From positions 54,115,994 to 54,179,993 of the forward strand of contig CM042142.1 of NCBI GenBank assembly GCA_023376005.1: DNA of 64,000 nt, written 5' to 3'. Source of the stretch: Doryteuthis pealeii. Taxonomy: Eukaryota; Mollusca; Cephalopoda; Myopsida; Loliginidae. Positions 42,152-55,482 of this stretch are shown piece by piece (position 1 is the stretch's first letter; each line of letters begins with the position of its first letter). The position numbers and the translations under genes are program-made. The notes under the pieces are model-generated. The model was not told the DNA's origin. It worked only from the letters and a program-made list of their open reading frames with translations, and made no database searches.

Positions 42152-44070
42152 TCTGAAATGTACAGAGTCAATTTTTACAGATCAGCCAATGACATGACAC
42201 CTCTGAAGAATATTGGGGGTCAAGTTTAATTCGGGCCATTTGATAGTTTGATTATTAAATATTGATTATTTAATATATGAATTTTAAACTTTAAATATTG
42301 AATTATGCAATGAATATTACCGTATTCATTTTAAACAAAGGTCGACATTTTTTAAGCGGCTGGGATAAAGGCCGCGCACACCACACACACACACACACAC
42401 ATAATCAGGACGCCTAGACAGACAGAGCATTCCGCCGCACCACTGTCTGCATGTGCAGGAGCGTGTGTGTGTGTGTGTGTGTGTGTGTTTGTAGACACAG
42501 ATCATCAATAAAGAGCCGTGTGTGGCTTGTGTTTGTTAAAGATATGCACGCGAAACATACGAACAAAGGAAAAGCAAAGCAACAGCAACATGTGTCTGAG
42601 AGGGAAGCAGTTTGGGATTTTTATTGGAGTGTGAGGCGCGCCAGAACTCAACAGAGTGGGAAGAGGAGAAAGTTCTCATCCATTTTTATATATATATTAG
42701 ATAGATAGTAGATAGATAGAATAGGAGAGAGGAGAGAGAGAGAGACAGAGAGGAGAGAGAGAAGAAAGAGAACGAGAGAGTTAGAGAGAGAGAGAGAGAA
42801 ATGGACAGAGAGCGATATAGAGAGAGGAGAGATGGAGAGAGGGAGAGAGGTAGGGGAGAGGGGAGAAACGGAGAGAGAGAAAGAGAAATAGACAGAGAGA
42901 GAGAAGAGAGAGAGAGAGAGAAAGAGAGACAGAAAGAGAGACAGAAAGGAGGAGAGACAGAGAGAAGAAGAGAGACAGAAAGAGAGAGAGAGAAAGAAGA
43001 GACTAGAAAGAGAGAGAGAAAGAGAGAGAGAGGAGGAAAGAGAGAGCAGAGCAGAAAGAGAAGAGAGAGAGAGAGATGAAGAGAGAGAGAGAGAGAGACA
43101 AGAAAGAAGAGAGAGAGAGAGAGACGAATAAAAGGGAAAAAAGACAATAGAGATACTATAAAGAGGAGAGGATAAAAAGTGGGAGGTAGGAAGCGAGCAG
43201 AGACAGAGAGTTAAGAAAAGAGGAACCAGGAGAGAAGAAACAAGGACAAGAAGGTGGAAAGTGAGAGAGAAAGGAAAATAAGAGGTCAAAGAGAGAGAGA
43301 GAGGATGAGGAGAGAGTGAGAGAGTGAGGAGAGAGAGAGAGTGGAAAGGGACGAGAGAAAGAGAGAGAATGTTTTTTCGCAAAATCGATCCCAAGAAAAG
43401 GCTGTGCGTGACAAACGGCACAATACCTGTTTCATACACACGTACACACACACATACCACGTATGTGTGTACGTGTGTGTGTGTGTGTGTGTGTGTGTAC
43501 GTGTGTTGTCGTTGATCCCGTTTTCTTTGGCCTGCCATGTTAGCTATTAAGCGTCGATGATGGAGACAGGCATCGGTCAGCGCGACAGCGAACACACGGG
43601 CCCAAGGCATATGCAATTCCTGTCATCCCACCGCCTTTCTCCTCTCTCTCTCCTCTCAATTGACCCGTTTCTCTTCCTATCCATCTCTGTTAACTAACAT
43701 CTCTCTGTCTCTCTATTGCAGGTGTAGATATAGGCCTTAACACAAAGTGGACTGGTTCTTGATTCACAAAGTTGAGTTAGAATTAAAGCACGCTCACACA
43801 CAGCACAATTCACATTTCAAAACGCAATTCGTATGTTATACCACATGATTAAAACACACTTACACATATCAGCATGTTCCTAATCTAAACTATCTAGGTA
43901 AAAGAATAGGCTTCCATTTCATACATATATTGAATGAAAGTCTACAATACTTACGAAGATGATTTGAAACATATTCATCGACATTGTCATCTTTAAACAA
44001 CATGTATTTCAGCCATAGCGGTGAATTAAAAATTAATTCCATCTCGCATATATATATACATACATACTGT
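42152..44070 (-). repeat. Inverted copy of block A/B start (fold-back arm)
   Basis: Read on the minus strand this follows 7119-8972 and 44085-45945: the same AC/GT and CT tracts and the same GCTCCTGCACATGCAG, CAACTGCTTCC and GACCCCAATNTTC segments. It has many single-base indels relative to both. It begins at the first base after the gap. Frames over GA/CT repeats (322 codons minus, and others) are compositional. Confidence 0.92.
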
Positions 44071-44114
44071 ATGTATATTATCATATATATGTAATGTATA
44101 TATATATGCGAGAT
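44041..44114. repeat. Palindrome centre
   Basis: ATCTCGC (44041-44047) and GCGAGAT (44108-44114) are symmetric about 44077.5, with CATACATACTGTATGTATAT in between. Confidence 0.9.
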
Positions 44115-44639
44115 GAATTAATTTTTTAATTCACCGTATGCTGAAATACATGTGTTTAAAGATGACAATGTCGATTGAATATGTTCAAATATCTTCGTAA
44201 AAGTATTTAGACTTTCATTCATATATATGTATGAATGGAAGCCTATATTCTTTTTACCTAGATAGTTTAGATAGGAACATGCTGATATGTGTAAGGTGTT
44301 TTATCATGTGTATACATTACGAATTGGTTTGAAATGTGAATTGTGCGTGTGTGAGCGTGTTTTTAATTCTAAACTCAACTTTGTGAATCAAGATACAGTC
44401 ACTTGTGTTAAAGGCTATATCTACACCTGCAGATAGGAGACAGAGAGATGTTAGTTAACAGAGATGGATATGAAGAGAAAACGGGTCAATTGAGAGGGGA
44501 GAGAGAGAGAGCGGGGGATGACAGGAATTGCATATGCCTTGGCCCGTGTGTTCGTCTCTGTCGCCTGACCGATGCCTGTCTCCATCATCGACGCTAATAG
44601 CAACATGGAAGGCAAAGAAAACGGATCAAACGACAACAC

Positions 44640-44882
44640 ACGACACACACACACACACACACACGTGTACACACATACGTGTGTATGTATTGTGTGTACG
44701 TGTGTATTGACAGTATTGTGCTGTTTGTCACTGCACAGCTTTTCTTGGTGATCGATTTTCAAAAACATTCTCTCTCTTTCTTCGTCCTCTTCACTCTCTC
44801 TCTCTCTCTTCACTCTCTCCTACTCTTCTCACCCTCTTCTCTCTTGACCTCTTTTTTCCTTTCTCTCTCACTTTCCACTTCC

Positions 44883-44921
<39 letters not shown>

Positions 44922-45021
44922 CTCTTTTCTTTAACCTCTCTGTCTCTGTCTCGCTTCCTACCTCTCACTTTTTTATCCTCTCCTCTTTTATATCTCTATT
45001 GTCTTCTTTTCTCTCTTTTAT

Positions 45022-45052
<31 letters not shown>

Positions 45053-45060
45053 TCTGTCTG

Positions 45061-45092
<32 letters not shown>

Positions 45093-45230
45093 CTCTCTTT
45101 TCTGTCTCTCTCTCTCTTTTCTCTCTCTCCTCTCTTTTCTCTTCTCTTTCTGTCTCTCTTTCTCTCTCTCTCTTTCTGTCTCTCTTTCTGTCTCTTTCTG
45201 TCTCTCTCTCTTCTGTCTCTCTTTCTGTCT

Positions 45231-45267
<37 letters not shown>

Positions 45268-45341
45268 ATTTCTCTATTTCTCTTCCTCTCTCTCCGTTTC
45301 TCCCCTCTCCCTCTCCTCTCTCTATATCGCTCTCTGTCCAT

Positions 45342-45375
<34 letters not shown>

Positions 45376-45377
45376 AG

Positions 45378-45420
<43 letters not shown>

Positions 45421-45430
45421 CTAATATATA
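44640..45430. repeat. AC/TG tracts and polypyrimidine region, copy B
   Basis: Counterpart of 7640-8445, somewhat shorter. The 308-codon plus frame at 44679-45605 is Ser/Leu repeat translation. Confidence 0.9.
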
Positions 45431-45620
45431 TAAAATGATGAGAATCTTTCTCCTCTTCCCACTCTGTGAGTCTGGCGGCGCCTCACACTCCATAAATCCC
45501 AACTGCTTCCCTCTCAGACACATTGTTGCTGTTGCTTGCTTTTTCCTTTGTTCGTATTTTTCGGTGCATATCTTTCACACAAGCCAACACACGGCTCTTT
45601 ATTGATGGATCTGTGTCTAA

Positions 45621-45651
<31 letters not shown>

Positions 45652-45697
45652 CCTGCACATGCAGACATGTGCGGCGGAAATGCTCTGTCTGTCTAGG

Positions 45698-45736
<39 letters not shown>

Positions 45737-46280
45737 CCTTTATCCAGCCGCTTAAAATGTCGACGCTTTTAAAATGAATACGTGTATATTCATGATAATT
45801 CAAATATTTTAAAGTTTAAATTCATTATTATTAAATAATCAATATTAATATAACTATCAAATGGCGAATTAAACTTTGACCCCAATTTCTTCACGAGGTG
45901 TCTGTCATTTGGGCTATCTGTAAAAATTGACTTTACATTTCAGAATCTTTCGCTTTTCCTCTCTTATATATATATATGAGGAGTACTGAAAAATTCGCGG
46001 TCCAACAAGACGAGATAAACCTAGATACATGTTATTGTACATATTCATCCCCCAGTTCAAAACACTTGTCACATTGTCTTTTTAATCCAACAAAATCCTA
46101 TAATTCCTTTTTTAAAAAAATGGGGATTCTCTTCTTGGTGAGATCGAGAGCTTTTCGGTACCTCCTTGTGTGCGTGCATGTACAATGTGTGTGTAGAATG
46201 TATATAGATGTGTGTGTGTGATATATGTCTACTTGTGTGTGTGAGAGTGATTTTTGGGAGGAGTATACGTGTGTTTGTGG
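45431..46280. other. Spacer, copy B
   Basis: Counterpart of 8446-9301, with AC run 45621-45648 and GT run 45701-45730. No gene. Confidence 0.6.
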
Positions 46281-46559
46281 AGGCGCGTGGTGTAATTGTT
46301 AGTCGTAGGAAATAGACTTGTCGATTCCAGTTCAAATCCTGGACGAAGCTGCTTGCATTTCACATAGCGCTTATACCGTTGGGAAAGGTATGAATCCAAC
46401 ATGCTCTTTCCAGCTAGGGGTAAATAGTAGGGCAGTCTGGGCTCTTTAACACATTGGCTAGGTAACCAGTGTAGAAGAAGGAAAACAATGAATTCAAACC
46501 TGTTAAAAACCACTTAATAAATTGATATTGTGTCACATCCTGCTCGTGCGGAGGGTTGG

Positions 46560-46560
<1 letters not shown>
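46281..46560 (+). mobile_element. SINE family 2, copy B
   Basis: Counterpart of 9302-9580; followed by a pure TA tract (46561-46600) where A has TA plus GT. Confidence 0.8.
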
Positions 46561-46604
<44 letters not shown>

Positions 46605-46699
46605 TGTGTTGTTTGTCAGGTGTGTGGGTGCAGTGTTGGGTTGCGGGGGAGAGGCGATATATGTGTGCGTTTGTAAGGTGTGTATGATTATGCGTATTT

Positions 46700-46961
46700 T
46701 TTATATATACATTTGTGTTTGTGAGGTGTATGTGTGGGATATATATTGGTGTGTTTGTGAGGTGTATGATATGTGGGTGTGTTTGTGATATATATGTGAT
46801 GTGTGTGTGTGTTTGATATACATTAAGTGGGTTTGTGAGGTGTATGCGATATACATTTGTGTGTGAGTTGTGTGTGTATGTTATATACATAGTGTGTGTG
46901 AATGTGAAATGTATAGTGCGTATGTTTGTGATGTCCATAGTGTGTGTGTTTCTGAGGTGTG

Positions 46962-46994
<33 letters not shown>

Positions 46995-47300
46995 ATATAC
47001 ATGTGTTTTTGTGACGTGTGTGTGTGTGTGATATACATGTGTTTTGTGACGTGTGTGTGTGTGTGATATACATGTGTTTTTGTGATATCATGTGTTTTTG
47101 TGAGTGTGTGTGTGTGTGATATACATGTGTTTTTGTGACGTGTGTGTGTGTGTGTGTGTGTGACATGTGTTTTTGACGTGTGTGTGTGTGTGATATACAT
47201 GTGTGGTTTTTGTGACGTGTGTGTGTGATATACATGTATTTTGTGACGTGCGTATGTGTGAGTGTGTGTTTATGAGGTGTGATATATATATATATGCGTG
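46700..47300. repeat. TG minisatellite, B-specific expansion
   Basis: From 46975 to 47235 a unit of about 35-40 bp (GATATACATGTGTTTTTGTG and ACGTGTGTGTGTGTG) is repeated about seven times. Block A has only one or two such units (10395-10440). Confidence 0.85.
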
Positions 47301-47741
47301 TGTGTACTAGAGAAACAGACAAACAGATGAGATGTGTGCGTGTGCGCGTGTGATTTGTGTATGTGTGTGTGCGCGTGCAAAAGTAAATTGTTTACATGCA
47401 CATACGGAAACACTCATTGATGTGCATCCATATGAATGTTTCCGTAGGTGTATGTATACAATTTACTAAATTCTACATTATCCGGCACTAGGCTATATGC
47501 CGCAATATCGAAATAAGAACATGTTGCGCCATGTTTCTATCTGAGAAAACATGTACATATCTATACAGAAAACATTGGTATGAATCCATATACTCACATA
47601 GGTGCACACACACATACACTAAATTCACACACAACACACAGGTGTGCTTATGTTTCTTGCGAGAGCAGATGAGTGTGTATGAGCATTCAATATATATATA
47701 TATATATAATATTATATATATATTATATATATAAATAAAAA

Positions 47742-48091
47742 TGAAATGAAAAATAAAGGAAAGAAAATGTTGAATGGAAAAAAGATTTTATTTTACTGAC
47801 ACGTGTTTCTAAATATTTTTAAAATAAATTCTATTTTATCCATTCAACATTTTCCTTCCTTTATTTTTCATTTCAACATACCGTCGGATTCGCTTCTATT
47901 TTCAACTTATATTATATTAGTAGAGGAAAGAGTTAAGGATCTACCATGGTTTCAATCCAAAAGATTTCATCAGGATCCTACCCTATACTCAAGTACGTCG
48001 ATGTAATTCCTTGTTAAACTTAAAGTATAGGGGTGGTCCCAAAGAAATCATTTGGGATTGAAACCATGGTAACTTAACTCTTTTCCTTACT
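47742..48091. repeat. Two inverted repeats, copy B
   Basis: Counterparts of 10962-11095 and 11139-11316. The outer arms of the second start at GTAGAGGAAAGAGTTAAGG. Confidence 0.8.
47936..47979 (-). ncRNA. Hammerhead ribozyme (complete), copy B
   Basis: Same as 11156-11199 but helix I is AGGATC/GATCCT, a perfect 6-bp helix, because the G-U of copy A is an A-U here. Core CTGATGA, helix II AATC/GATT, GAA, ACCATGGT, H17 = A are all intact. One copy keeps helix I with G-U and the other with A-U, so pairing is conserved. Confidence 0.72.
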
Positions 48092-48539
48092 ACTATTACT
48101 AATATTATCATTATTATTGCCCTATATTTGTGTGCGTGTTTTTAATATATTGAGCACGTTTTGGATAATTTACCTATGCCACTGCAATGGAAAGGTTAAA
48201 GCGGCAATTGAATAGTACCTGTTTTGAAATTCGTATCGTAGCCGAGTTCGTGTCGTGAGTTCGATCCATTGGTTTTACTATAATTTTTGAATTTTTTTTT
48301 TTTTTTTTTTTGCCTTGTGCAAGCCTAAGACAAACATTGTAGTGGGCGCTGCCTATAGAGCGACGGCTAACAAGTTGCTTTCAAAATCCATTTCGTTAAT
48401 AATGAATTTGGTTCTCACTAAATCTCCCAGCCCTTGTACCATATTTACCTTAAGCGATAGGAAGGAACAGGCAGATAGTGAAAAGGATAGATAAATGGAA
48501 ATAAGCCGAAAAATATAGAAAGGAACATGACGAAAAAAG
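48092..48539. other. Spacer, copy B
   Basis: Counterpart of 11317-11735, including the T run at 48293-48311. Confidence 0.6.
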
Positions 48540-49790
48540 ATATGTAGGTAGATAGATAAAAATGTCGAAAAAAAAGATATAGATAGAAACATGCCGGGAA
48601 AATATGTATCGATAGATAGAAATGTGCCGGGAAAATATGTAGTGATAGATAGATGGAAACATGCCGGGAAAATATATACTGATAGATAGATAGAAATGTG
48701 CCGGGAAATATGTAACGATAGATAGATGGAACATGCCGGGAAAATGTAGTGATAGATAGAAATGTGCCGGGAAAATATGTATCGATAGATAAACATGCTG
48801 GTAAATATGTAGCGATAGATAGATAAATGGAAACATGCCGGGAAAATATGTATCGATAGATAGATGGAAACATGCTGGGAAAATATGTACTGATAGATAG
48901 ATAGAAATGTGCCGGAAAATATGTAGCGATAGATAGAAACATGCCGGGAAAATGTATCGATAGATATAAATGGAAACATGCCGGGAAAATATGTAGTGAT
49001 AGATAGACAACATGCCGGGGAAAATATGTAGCGATAGATAGATAGAAATGTGCCGGAAAATATGTAACGATAGATAGATGGAAACATGCCGGGAAAATAT
49101 GTAGCGATAGATAGATGGAACATGCCGGAAAAAATTGTAGCGATAGATAGATGCGGGAAGATGTAAGAGATAGATGGAAATGTGCTGGGAAAATATGTAA
49201 CGATAGATAGATAGAAACGTGCCGGGAAAAATATGTAGCGATAGATAGATGGAAACGTGCCGGGAAAATATTGGTTGCGATGATAGATAGATAGATAGAT
49301 GCGTAGATCCGATGAAATAATAACGATAGATAGATAGAAACATGCCGGGAAATATGTAGCGATAGATAGATAGATAGAACGTGCCGGAAAATATGTAGCG
49401 ATAGATAAAAAGATATAGATAGAAACATGCCGAAAATATAGAAAGATGCTGGAGAAATTAAGAAAAAACAGAAACATGCAAAAAGATAGATGAAAACATG
49501 CCGGAGAAGATAGATAGAAATATGCTGAAAAAGATGAATGAAATCATGCCGGGAGAAGTTATATCGATAGATAGACAGATAGAAACATGCCGAAAAAGGA
49601 TTGATAATGCCGTCCTTTTTCTTGTTACAATGTAAATGGTTGATTCAACGTTCAAAACGATGCTAAAACTAAATAATTAAATAATAAATCTATTAATTCT
49701 GATGCGGGAATTTTCTTTTCATACGTTTTTACCTATAAAAGAGAATTGCGATACACAGGGTTCAATGAGTCCTTAGATTTCTCTACCGGT
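48540..49790 (+). repeat. GATA-type minisatellite array 2, copy B
   Basis: Same units as 11736-13400 but roughly 20-25 instead of about 40, with more irregular units. The flank at 49600-49790 extends the inverted match to array 1 slightly further than in A (CTCTACCGGTA against TACCGATAGAG at 4004). Minus frames of 374, 327 and 297 codons are repeat translations. Confidence 0.92.
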
Positions 49791-50129
49791 ATTTATATCT
49801 TATATACACACACACATACTGTCTTTATTATTTCTCCACACCACACTCTCTGATAGAGGATATTCATTTTATTTCTAACAAAATAAACGTAAAATAACAC
49901 AAGTATAAAGTGAGGTATATTTTGTCTTATTATATCTCATTTCCCTCCTTTAGAATTGAGTGAGCACGTGTACGTATCTTGAAACAATATCATACTTTCT
50001 TAATCTTTTGTTCCCTTCGTCCCAATGTGTGTACATATATATGTGTGCACCTATGTATGTGTGCGTTTGTGTTTATGTATCTTGGTCTGCATGTCTGTGA
50101 GTGACATGTGTGCGTGTGATATATAGTCT

Positions 50130-50866
50130 GTGTAATATATTTATCTGCATGTTGTTGTATGTTGTAATTATATATGTGCGTGTTGGGGTTCGTATGTGTG
50201 TATACATAATGTGTGTGTTTTGGGGTGTGTGTATGTGTGTAATACATAATGTGTGTTTTTGGGTGTGTGTATGTGTGTAATACATAATGTGTGTTGGGGT
50301 GTGTGTGTGTGTATAATATAATGTGTGTGTTGGGGTGTATGTGTGTAATATATAATGTTGTGTTGGGGTGTGTGTGTATATGCGTAATATATATTGTGTG
50401 TGTGTTGTATGTAATTATAATCTGCGTGTGTGGTATGTGTGTGTATATAATATTAATCTGCGTGTTGTGGTATGTGTGTGTGTGTATATGATATATAAAT
50501 ATGCGTGTTGTGATGTGTGTGTAATACAAAATATGCGTGTTGTGATGTGTGTGTAATACATAATCTGCGTGTGTGTGTGTGTGTGTGTGTTGTGTGTGTA
50601 CATAATCTGCGTGTTGTGTGTAATACATAATCTGCGTGTAGTAGTGTGTGTGGTGTAATACATAATCTGCGTGTAGTGTGTGTGTATACATAATTCTGTT
50701 GTAGTAGTGTGTGGTGTGTAATACATAATCTGCGTGGTATGTGTGTGTGGTGTGTAATACATAATCTGCGTGGTGTGTGTGTGCGTATATATTTGTGTTT
50801 GTGTAAGAGAGGATCTGTGTGTGTGTCTGTAAAAGTGAGTCTGTCTATCTGTCTCTCTCTCTCTCT

Positions 50867-50914
<48 letters not shown>

Positions 50915-50945
50915 CTGTCTGTCTGTCTGTCTGTCTCATTGAGAG
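50130..50945. repeat. TG minisatellite and TCTG tract, copy B
   Basis: Counterpart of 14130-15050, shorter and more irregular. CT at 50855-50910. Confidence 0.88.
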
Positions 50946-51843
50946 TCTGAGTGGGTCTGTGTTCCCGTGTGTGTGTCTTTCTATCTCTGTTCTTATGTCT
51001 GTTTTTGTATGTTTACCTGTCACAGTTTTAAATGTGATCCCTTTTCTTTTTCTTTTAAATATATCAATGATAATTTAAATAAATATTCTTAAGGTCTAAA
51101 TAAATATGTAATTGTGTACGCGATTTCATGTGGCGTGTGGTTGTGTTTGCACGGGATTGTGCGGCACACTGTGTGTACCTGTGTGTTTGGGAGGGGAGGT
51201 GTATAAATGTGTGTTAGTAGTGTCTGTGTGTGCGTTTGCCAAGATCGGTGTGTTCGTTGGTGTGTGTGCGTTTTCAGGTTCTATTCTCTCCTTTAAGACG
51301 TTTCTTTGTCTTAAAATTTTGATTAAAACTGTTTCTCGCACTGCTTTTTACCCTTTTTCTTCTTTTTTGTTTTTCTTTTTTTTTCATTTTATCGATTCTT
51401 CAGACTTTTCTTCCAGCGATTTATGCCGGCGTTCCTTTTTCTTTCTTTTCTTTTCTTTTCTTTCATTCCTTTTTCCTTAGCTTATTTGTATTTTTATTTT
51501 ATTTTTATTCATTCCTATTTCCTTTTTTTGTCCGTTATTTCTCTGTACACACCTAAAAGCCTTTTATCGTGAACGCGAAAGGGAAAACTCAGCTTAGTAG
51601 TTCTTGTGTCTGGGGTGAATTATAGAAAATCTCAAAGTGGGGATGTCACGAATTTAAAAAAGAAAAAAAAAGAAAAGAACCTTGTCTCACTCATATAAAT
51701 TTTTTTTTTTTTTTTTTCACTTGTTAAACTACCTTTTATACTTATATGCTTGATATACATTTTCAAATTTCATACAAATCAGACGGCATGTAGTTAGATT
51801 CAGTTGAAAACACCTATTTCTCTTCATCCTTTTCCTCCACTCA

Positions 51844-51898
<55 letters not shown>

Positions 51899-52266
51899 AA
51901 TCAAAACCATCAAAATGCGTGTTGTCATAAAGATACAGCGTGTGTATACATATAATATAATTAAACTTACATACACAAGCGTGTGTGTAATATATGTAAT
52001 ATTTAAGACACACGTGTATGTAATGTCTGAATATATATATATATATATCACACATACACGCGCGTGTTTTTAAAGATATAATTGTGTGTATGTTATGCAG
52101 GCACGCACATTTAAGTTTTCATTGTGCGTGTTTATATATAGTCTGTACGACATTCTACACACCGAGCGATCCTTTTGCCGGGATTACACTTGTCAATTTC
52201 ATTTTCTATAAGAAAAAGTATCGAATTTTATATGCGATACAATGCGTTGTAAGTGCTTCAGTAAAA

Positions 52267-52305
<39 letters not shown>

Positions 52306-52442
52306 ACACAAGCGCGTGTGTATGTATATATTTAGACTGTGTGTGTATAATATATAAATATATATACATACATATACACGCGCGTGTGTATGAAGATATG
52401 ATTGTGTGTATGTTTATGCAGGTACACACACATTTCATTATT

Positions 52443-52477
<35 letters not shown>

Positions 52478-53201
52478 ATGAGATTTTTATCAGAGCAATA
52501 TTATACTTGTAATGATCTTACTAAAGATTAATGAAGCAATTTCCAATCTAATTTGTAACTGAAGAAAAAATTTTTACGAACAACTTAAAATTATTCAAAT
52601 TATCGATATAACGGAAATAACTTTAAAAATCAGGAACCGTTGTTATAACAGGGACCCAACAGGTTCAGGGGTCGTCTTGTATGTGTGCGTGCATATATAT
52701 ATATTATATAATATAAAAATGATGAAACAGTGGAAACCCACATTTGTCGGATTTTTCCTCATCTCTTATTTTCTTCATATATATATATATATATATATAA
52801 TTGTGGTCCACGTTTGTTTGTTCGCGATCTCCTCCTCGGCTTTTGGAGATAGACCCCTATAACCATATATATTTTGAATCAACATTACCCAGGGTACTTG
52901 AATATATTTCATTTTTATCAAAATGAGGCCCGGGGGCATATATCTCTTACTCATTGTTTCCCTATAATTTTAAACCATAGCTAAAAGGATCAGAAATTAT
53001 GCCTATTCACAAAATTACAGCAAATTTCAATAACATTATGATATCCTAATGGGAGCTAAACCGGCCTATAGGGAACATTTTAGAAGCCCATAACTTGAGT
53101 ATTGGAACCTATTATCTATGGGGGTTCTATTAATTAAATGAAAATCAACAAAAATGACCTTTTTATTGTAAAATTTGGCTAATTTAAACGTTGTCACTAA
53201 A
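50946..53201. other. Spacer with microsatellites, copy B
   Basis: Counterpart of 15050-17422. T run 51698-51716, CT 51848-51895, the duplicated TA/TG segment at 51970-52110 and 52300-52440, and TA runs. No gene. Confidence 0.65.
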
Positions 53202-53442
53202 GGGCCGGTTTAGCTCAGTCGGTAGAGCGTTCGGCTAGAAACCACAAGGTTCCTGGTTCGATACCGACCCTCGCCAACTCAGCGTATGAGTAGCACAGGG
53301 ATCTGTGCGGTAAAGTGAGGAGCTGATGGTAGGTGTGGCGCTCCACCTCAAATGCAAAAATAAACAATCTCCTATGTCTAGGGCCACTGATTGGCTGATA
53401 CCGACTTTAGGCCACCCCGACGACTGTACTTACTTACTTTAC
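53202..53442 (+). mobile_element. SINE family 1, copy B
   Basis: A and B boxes are intact (B box GGTTCGATACC). A deletion of about 25 bp removes the AGTGAAAAGGGGAGAGACTC block present at 17607-17627. Confidence 0.85.
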
Positions 53443-53618
53443 TATTCCATAACCTAATATTTAATTCTTGAGGTTTATCACTATATTATATATTTTAATT
53501 AAACTTGTATTATTTATATACTTATATACGATGAAACATCACAATAATTATTGCAACAAAAGTGATAAGTTAACTGGCTTTAAAACCATCCTCACGTGCG
53601 TGAATTAAGATAGTATAA

Positions 53619-53870
53619 AGTTGGTGGAGTGGCCTAGGGTCTAGCGGGTGGGGCGGTCCCCTTTTCATTACCGCTAGACCAGAGAGATTGTTTTGTTTTT
53701 TTGTTGTTGTTTTTTGCGTCTGTGCTTGAGCGCCACACCTACCATCTGCTCCCCCACATTGCCACACAGATCCAAACTGTGCAACTAGTACGCTGAGTTG
53801 GTGAGGGTCGGCATCGAACCCGGAACCTTGTGGTTCTTAGGCGGATGCTCTAACACCTGAGCTAAATCGA
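53619..53870 (-). mobile_element. SINE family 1, copy B
   Basis: Counterpart of 17862-18113 and almost identical to it. Confidence 0.85.
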
Positions 53871-53958
53871 ATGCGCGCATGCAATGCGAACATCTTTGTT
53901 TGCAATGAGCAAAATACTCAATACATGCAAATCACAGTACTATACATTGACTAGTTGA

Positions 53959-53960
<2 letters not shown>

Positions 53961-53993
<33 letters not shown>

Positions 53994-54192
53994 AAAGAGA
54001 TACACCTGTGTTTGTGTGAGTATATACGTACGTATGTTTGTGTATCTAACACGTGTGTGATGTGTGTGTGTTGTGTTTTTTCCATATTAACACTCGTATT
54101 CAATGATTTGAAGATACTAAGGCGAAACACCTGGCGTAAAATAGAAAATTTAAATAGAATTAGACATCTGCTTATCAGCCAAAATATACTCA

Positions 54193-54249
<57 letters not shown>

Positions 54250-55150
54250 GAAGACAATAAAACATTGTGCACATGTTTACGTCTTTCTTTTTTTTTCTCT
54301 CTCTTCCCGCTTCTGTCGGTTCTCTTTTGTGCCCTCTTTTTCCTTTAATTTCTCTCGCTCTCACTGCCTATCCCTCTCTTTCTTTCTCCCTCCTTTCATC
54401 TCTCTTTCCTCCCTCCTTCATCTCTCTTTCCTCCCTCCTTCATCTCTCTTTCCTCCCTCCTTCATCTCTCTTTCTCCCTCCTTCATCTCTCTTCCTCCCT
54501 CCTTCATCTCTCTTTTCCTCCCTCCTTCATCTCTCTTTCCTCCCTCCTTCATCTCTTTCTTTCTTTCCTCCCTCCTTCATCTCTTTCTTCTTTCCTCCCT
54601 CCTTCATCTTCTTCTTTCCTCCCTCCTTCATCTCTTTCTTTCTTTCCTCCTCCTTCATTCCTCCCTCCTTCATCTCTTTCTTTCTTTCCTCCCTCCTTCT
54701 CTTTCTTCTTTCCCCCTCCTTCATCTCTTTCTTTCTTTCCTCCCTCCTTCATCTCTTTCTTTCTTTCCTCCCTCCTTCATCTCTTTCTTTCCTCCCTCCC
54801 TCATCTTTCTTTCTTTCCTCCCTCCCTCATCTTTCTTTCTTTCCTCCCTCCCTCATCTTCTTTCTCTCCTCTCTTCCTCATCTTCTTTTCCCAATTTATT
54901 TTTCAATTGTCACTTTCCTCATCTCTTCTTTCTTCCCCCCCCATCTCTTTCTTCCCCCCCCATCTCTTTCTTCCTCCCCATCTTTCTTTCTTCCTCCCCA
55001 TCTTTCTTTCTTCCTCCCCATCTCTTTCTTTCCCCCCCCCACACTCTTTCTTTCTCCCCCCACACTCTTTCTTTCTTCCCCCACACTCTTTCTTTCTTCC
55101 CCCACACACTCTTTCTTTTCCCAATTTATTTTTCAATTGTCACTTTCCTC
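53961..55150. repeat. GT, CT and polypyrimidine minisatellite, copy B
   Basis: GT 53961-53990, CT 54197-54245, then CCTCCTTCATCTCTTTCTTT-type units from 54370 to 54890. A CCCCCCATCTC/CACACTC section follows to 55115. The phrase CCAATTTATTTTTCAATTGT occurs twice (54893 and 55120), a duplication not present in A. Confidence 0.9.
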
Positions 55151-55482
55151 TCCATAATAATAAAAAATATTTCCCTGCACCACATCACAAGGTTTTAATT
55201 TTTATTCCGATTTTTTTCCTTTTCTATATAGATAGAACGGTGCCTATTTAAATAGGACCACCACCTGTCACAATCCCCAAGTTCTGTTTTTAGGGGGAGG
55301 GGATTCAAAGTTTACGCAAAAATGAGGATCACCTGAGGGAATTGAACAACCGCCTCCGGCTTCACAATCCAAGTCCTCTTTGGACTACGGTTTACAGATA
55401 AAGCCGCTGGAGACAGTTGGAGATTTCTGACCATAATAGAAGTATCGATGTGTCATAAACTCGACATTATTATCTTTAGAAG
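55151..55482. other. Spacer, copy B
   Basis: Counterpart of 19613-19982; no gene. Confidence 0.5.

Noticed and set aside
41961..42197. 78-codon frame spanning the N gap
   Set aside because: Most residues are undetermined and it joins two unrelated contigs.
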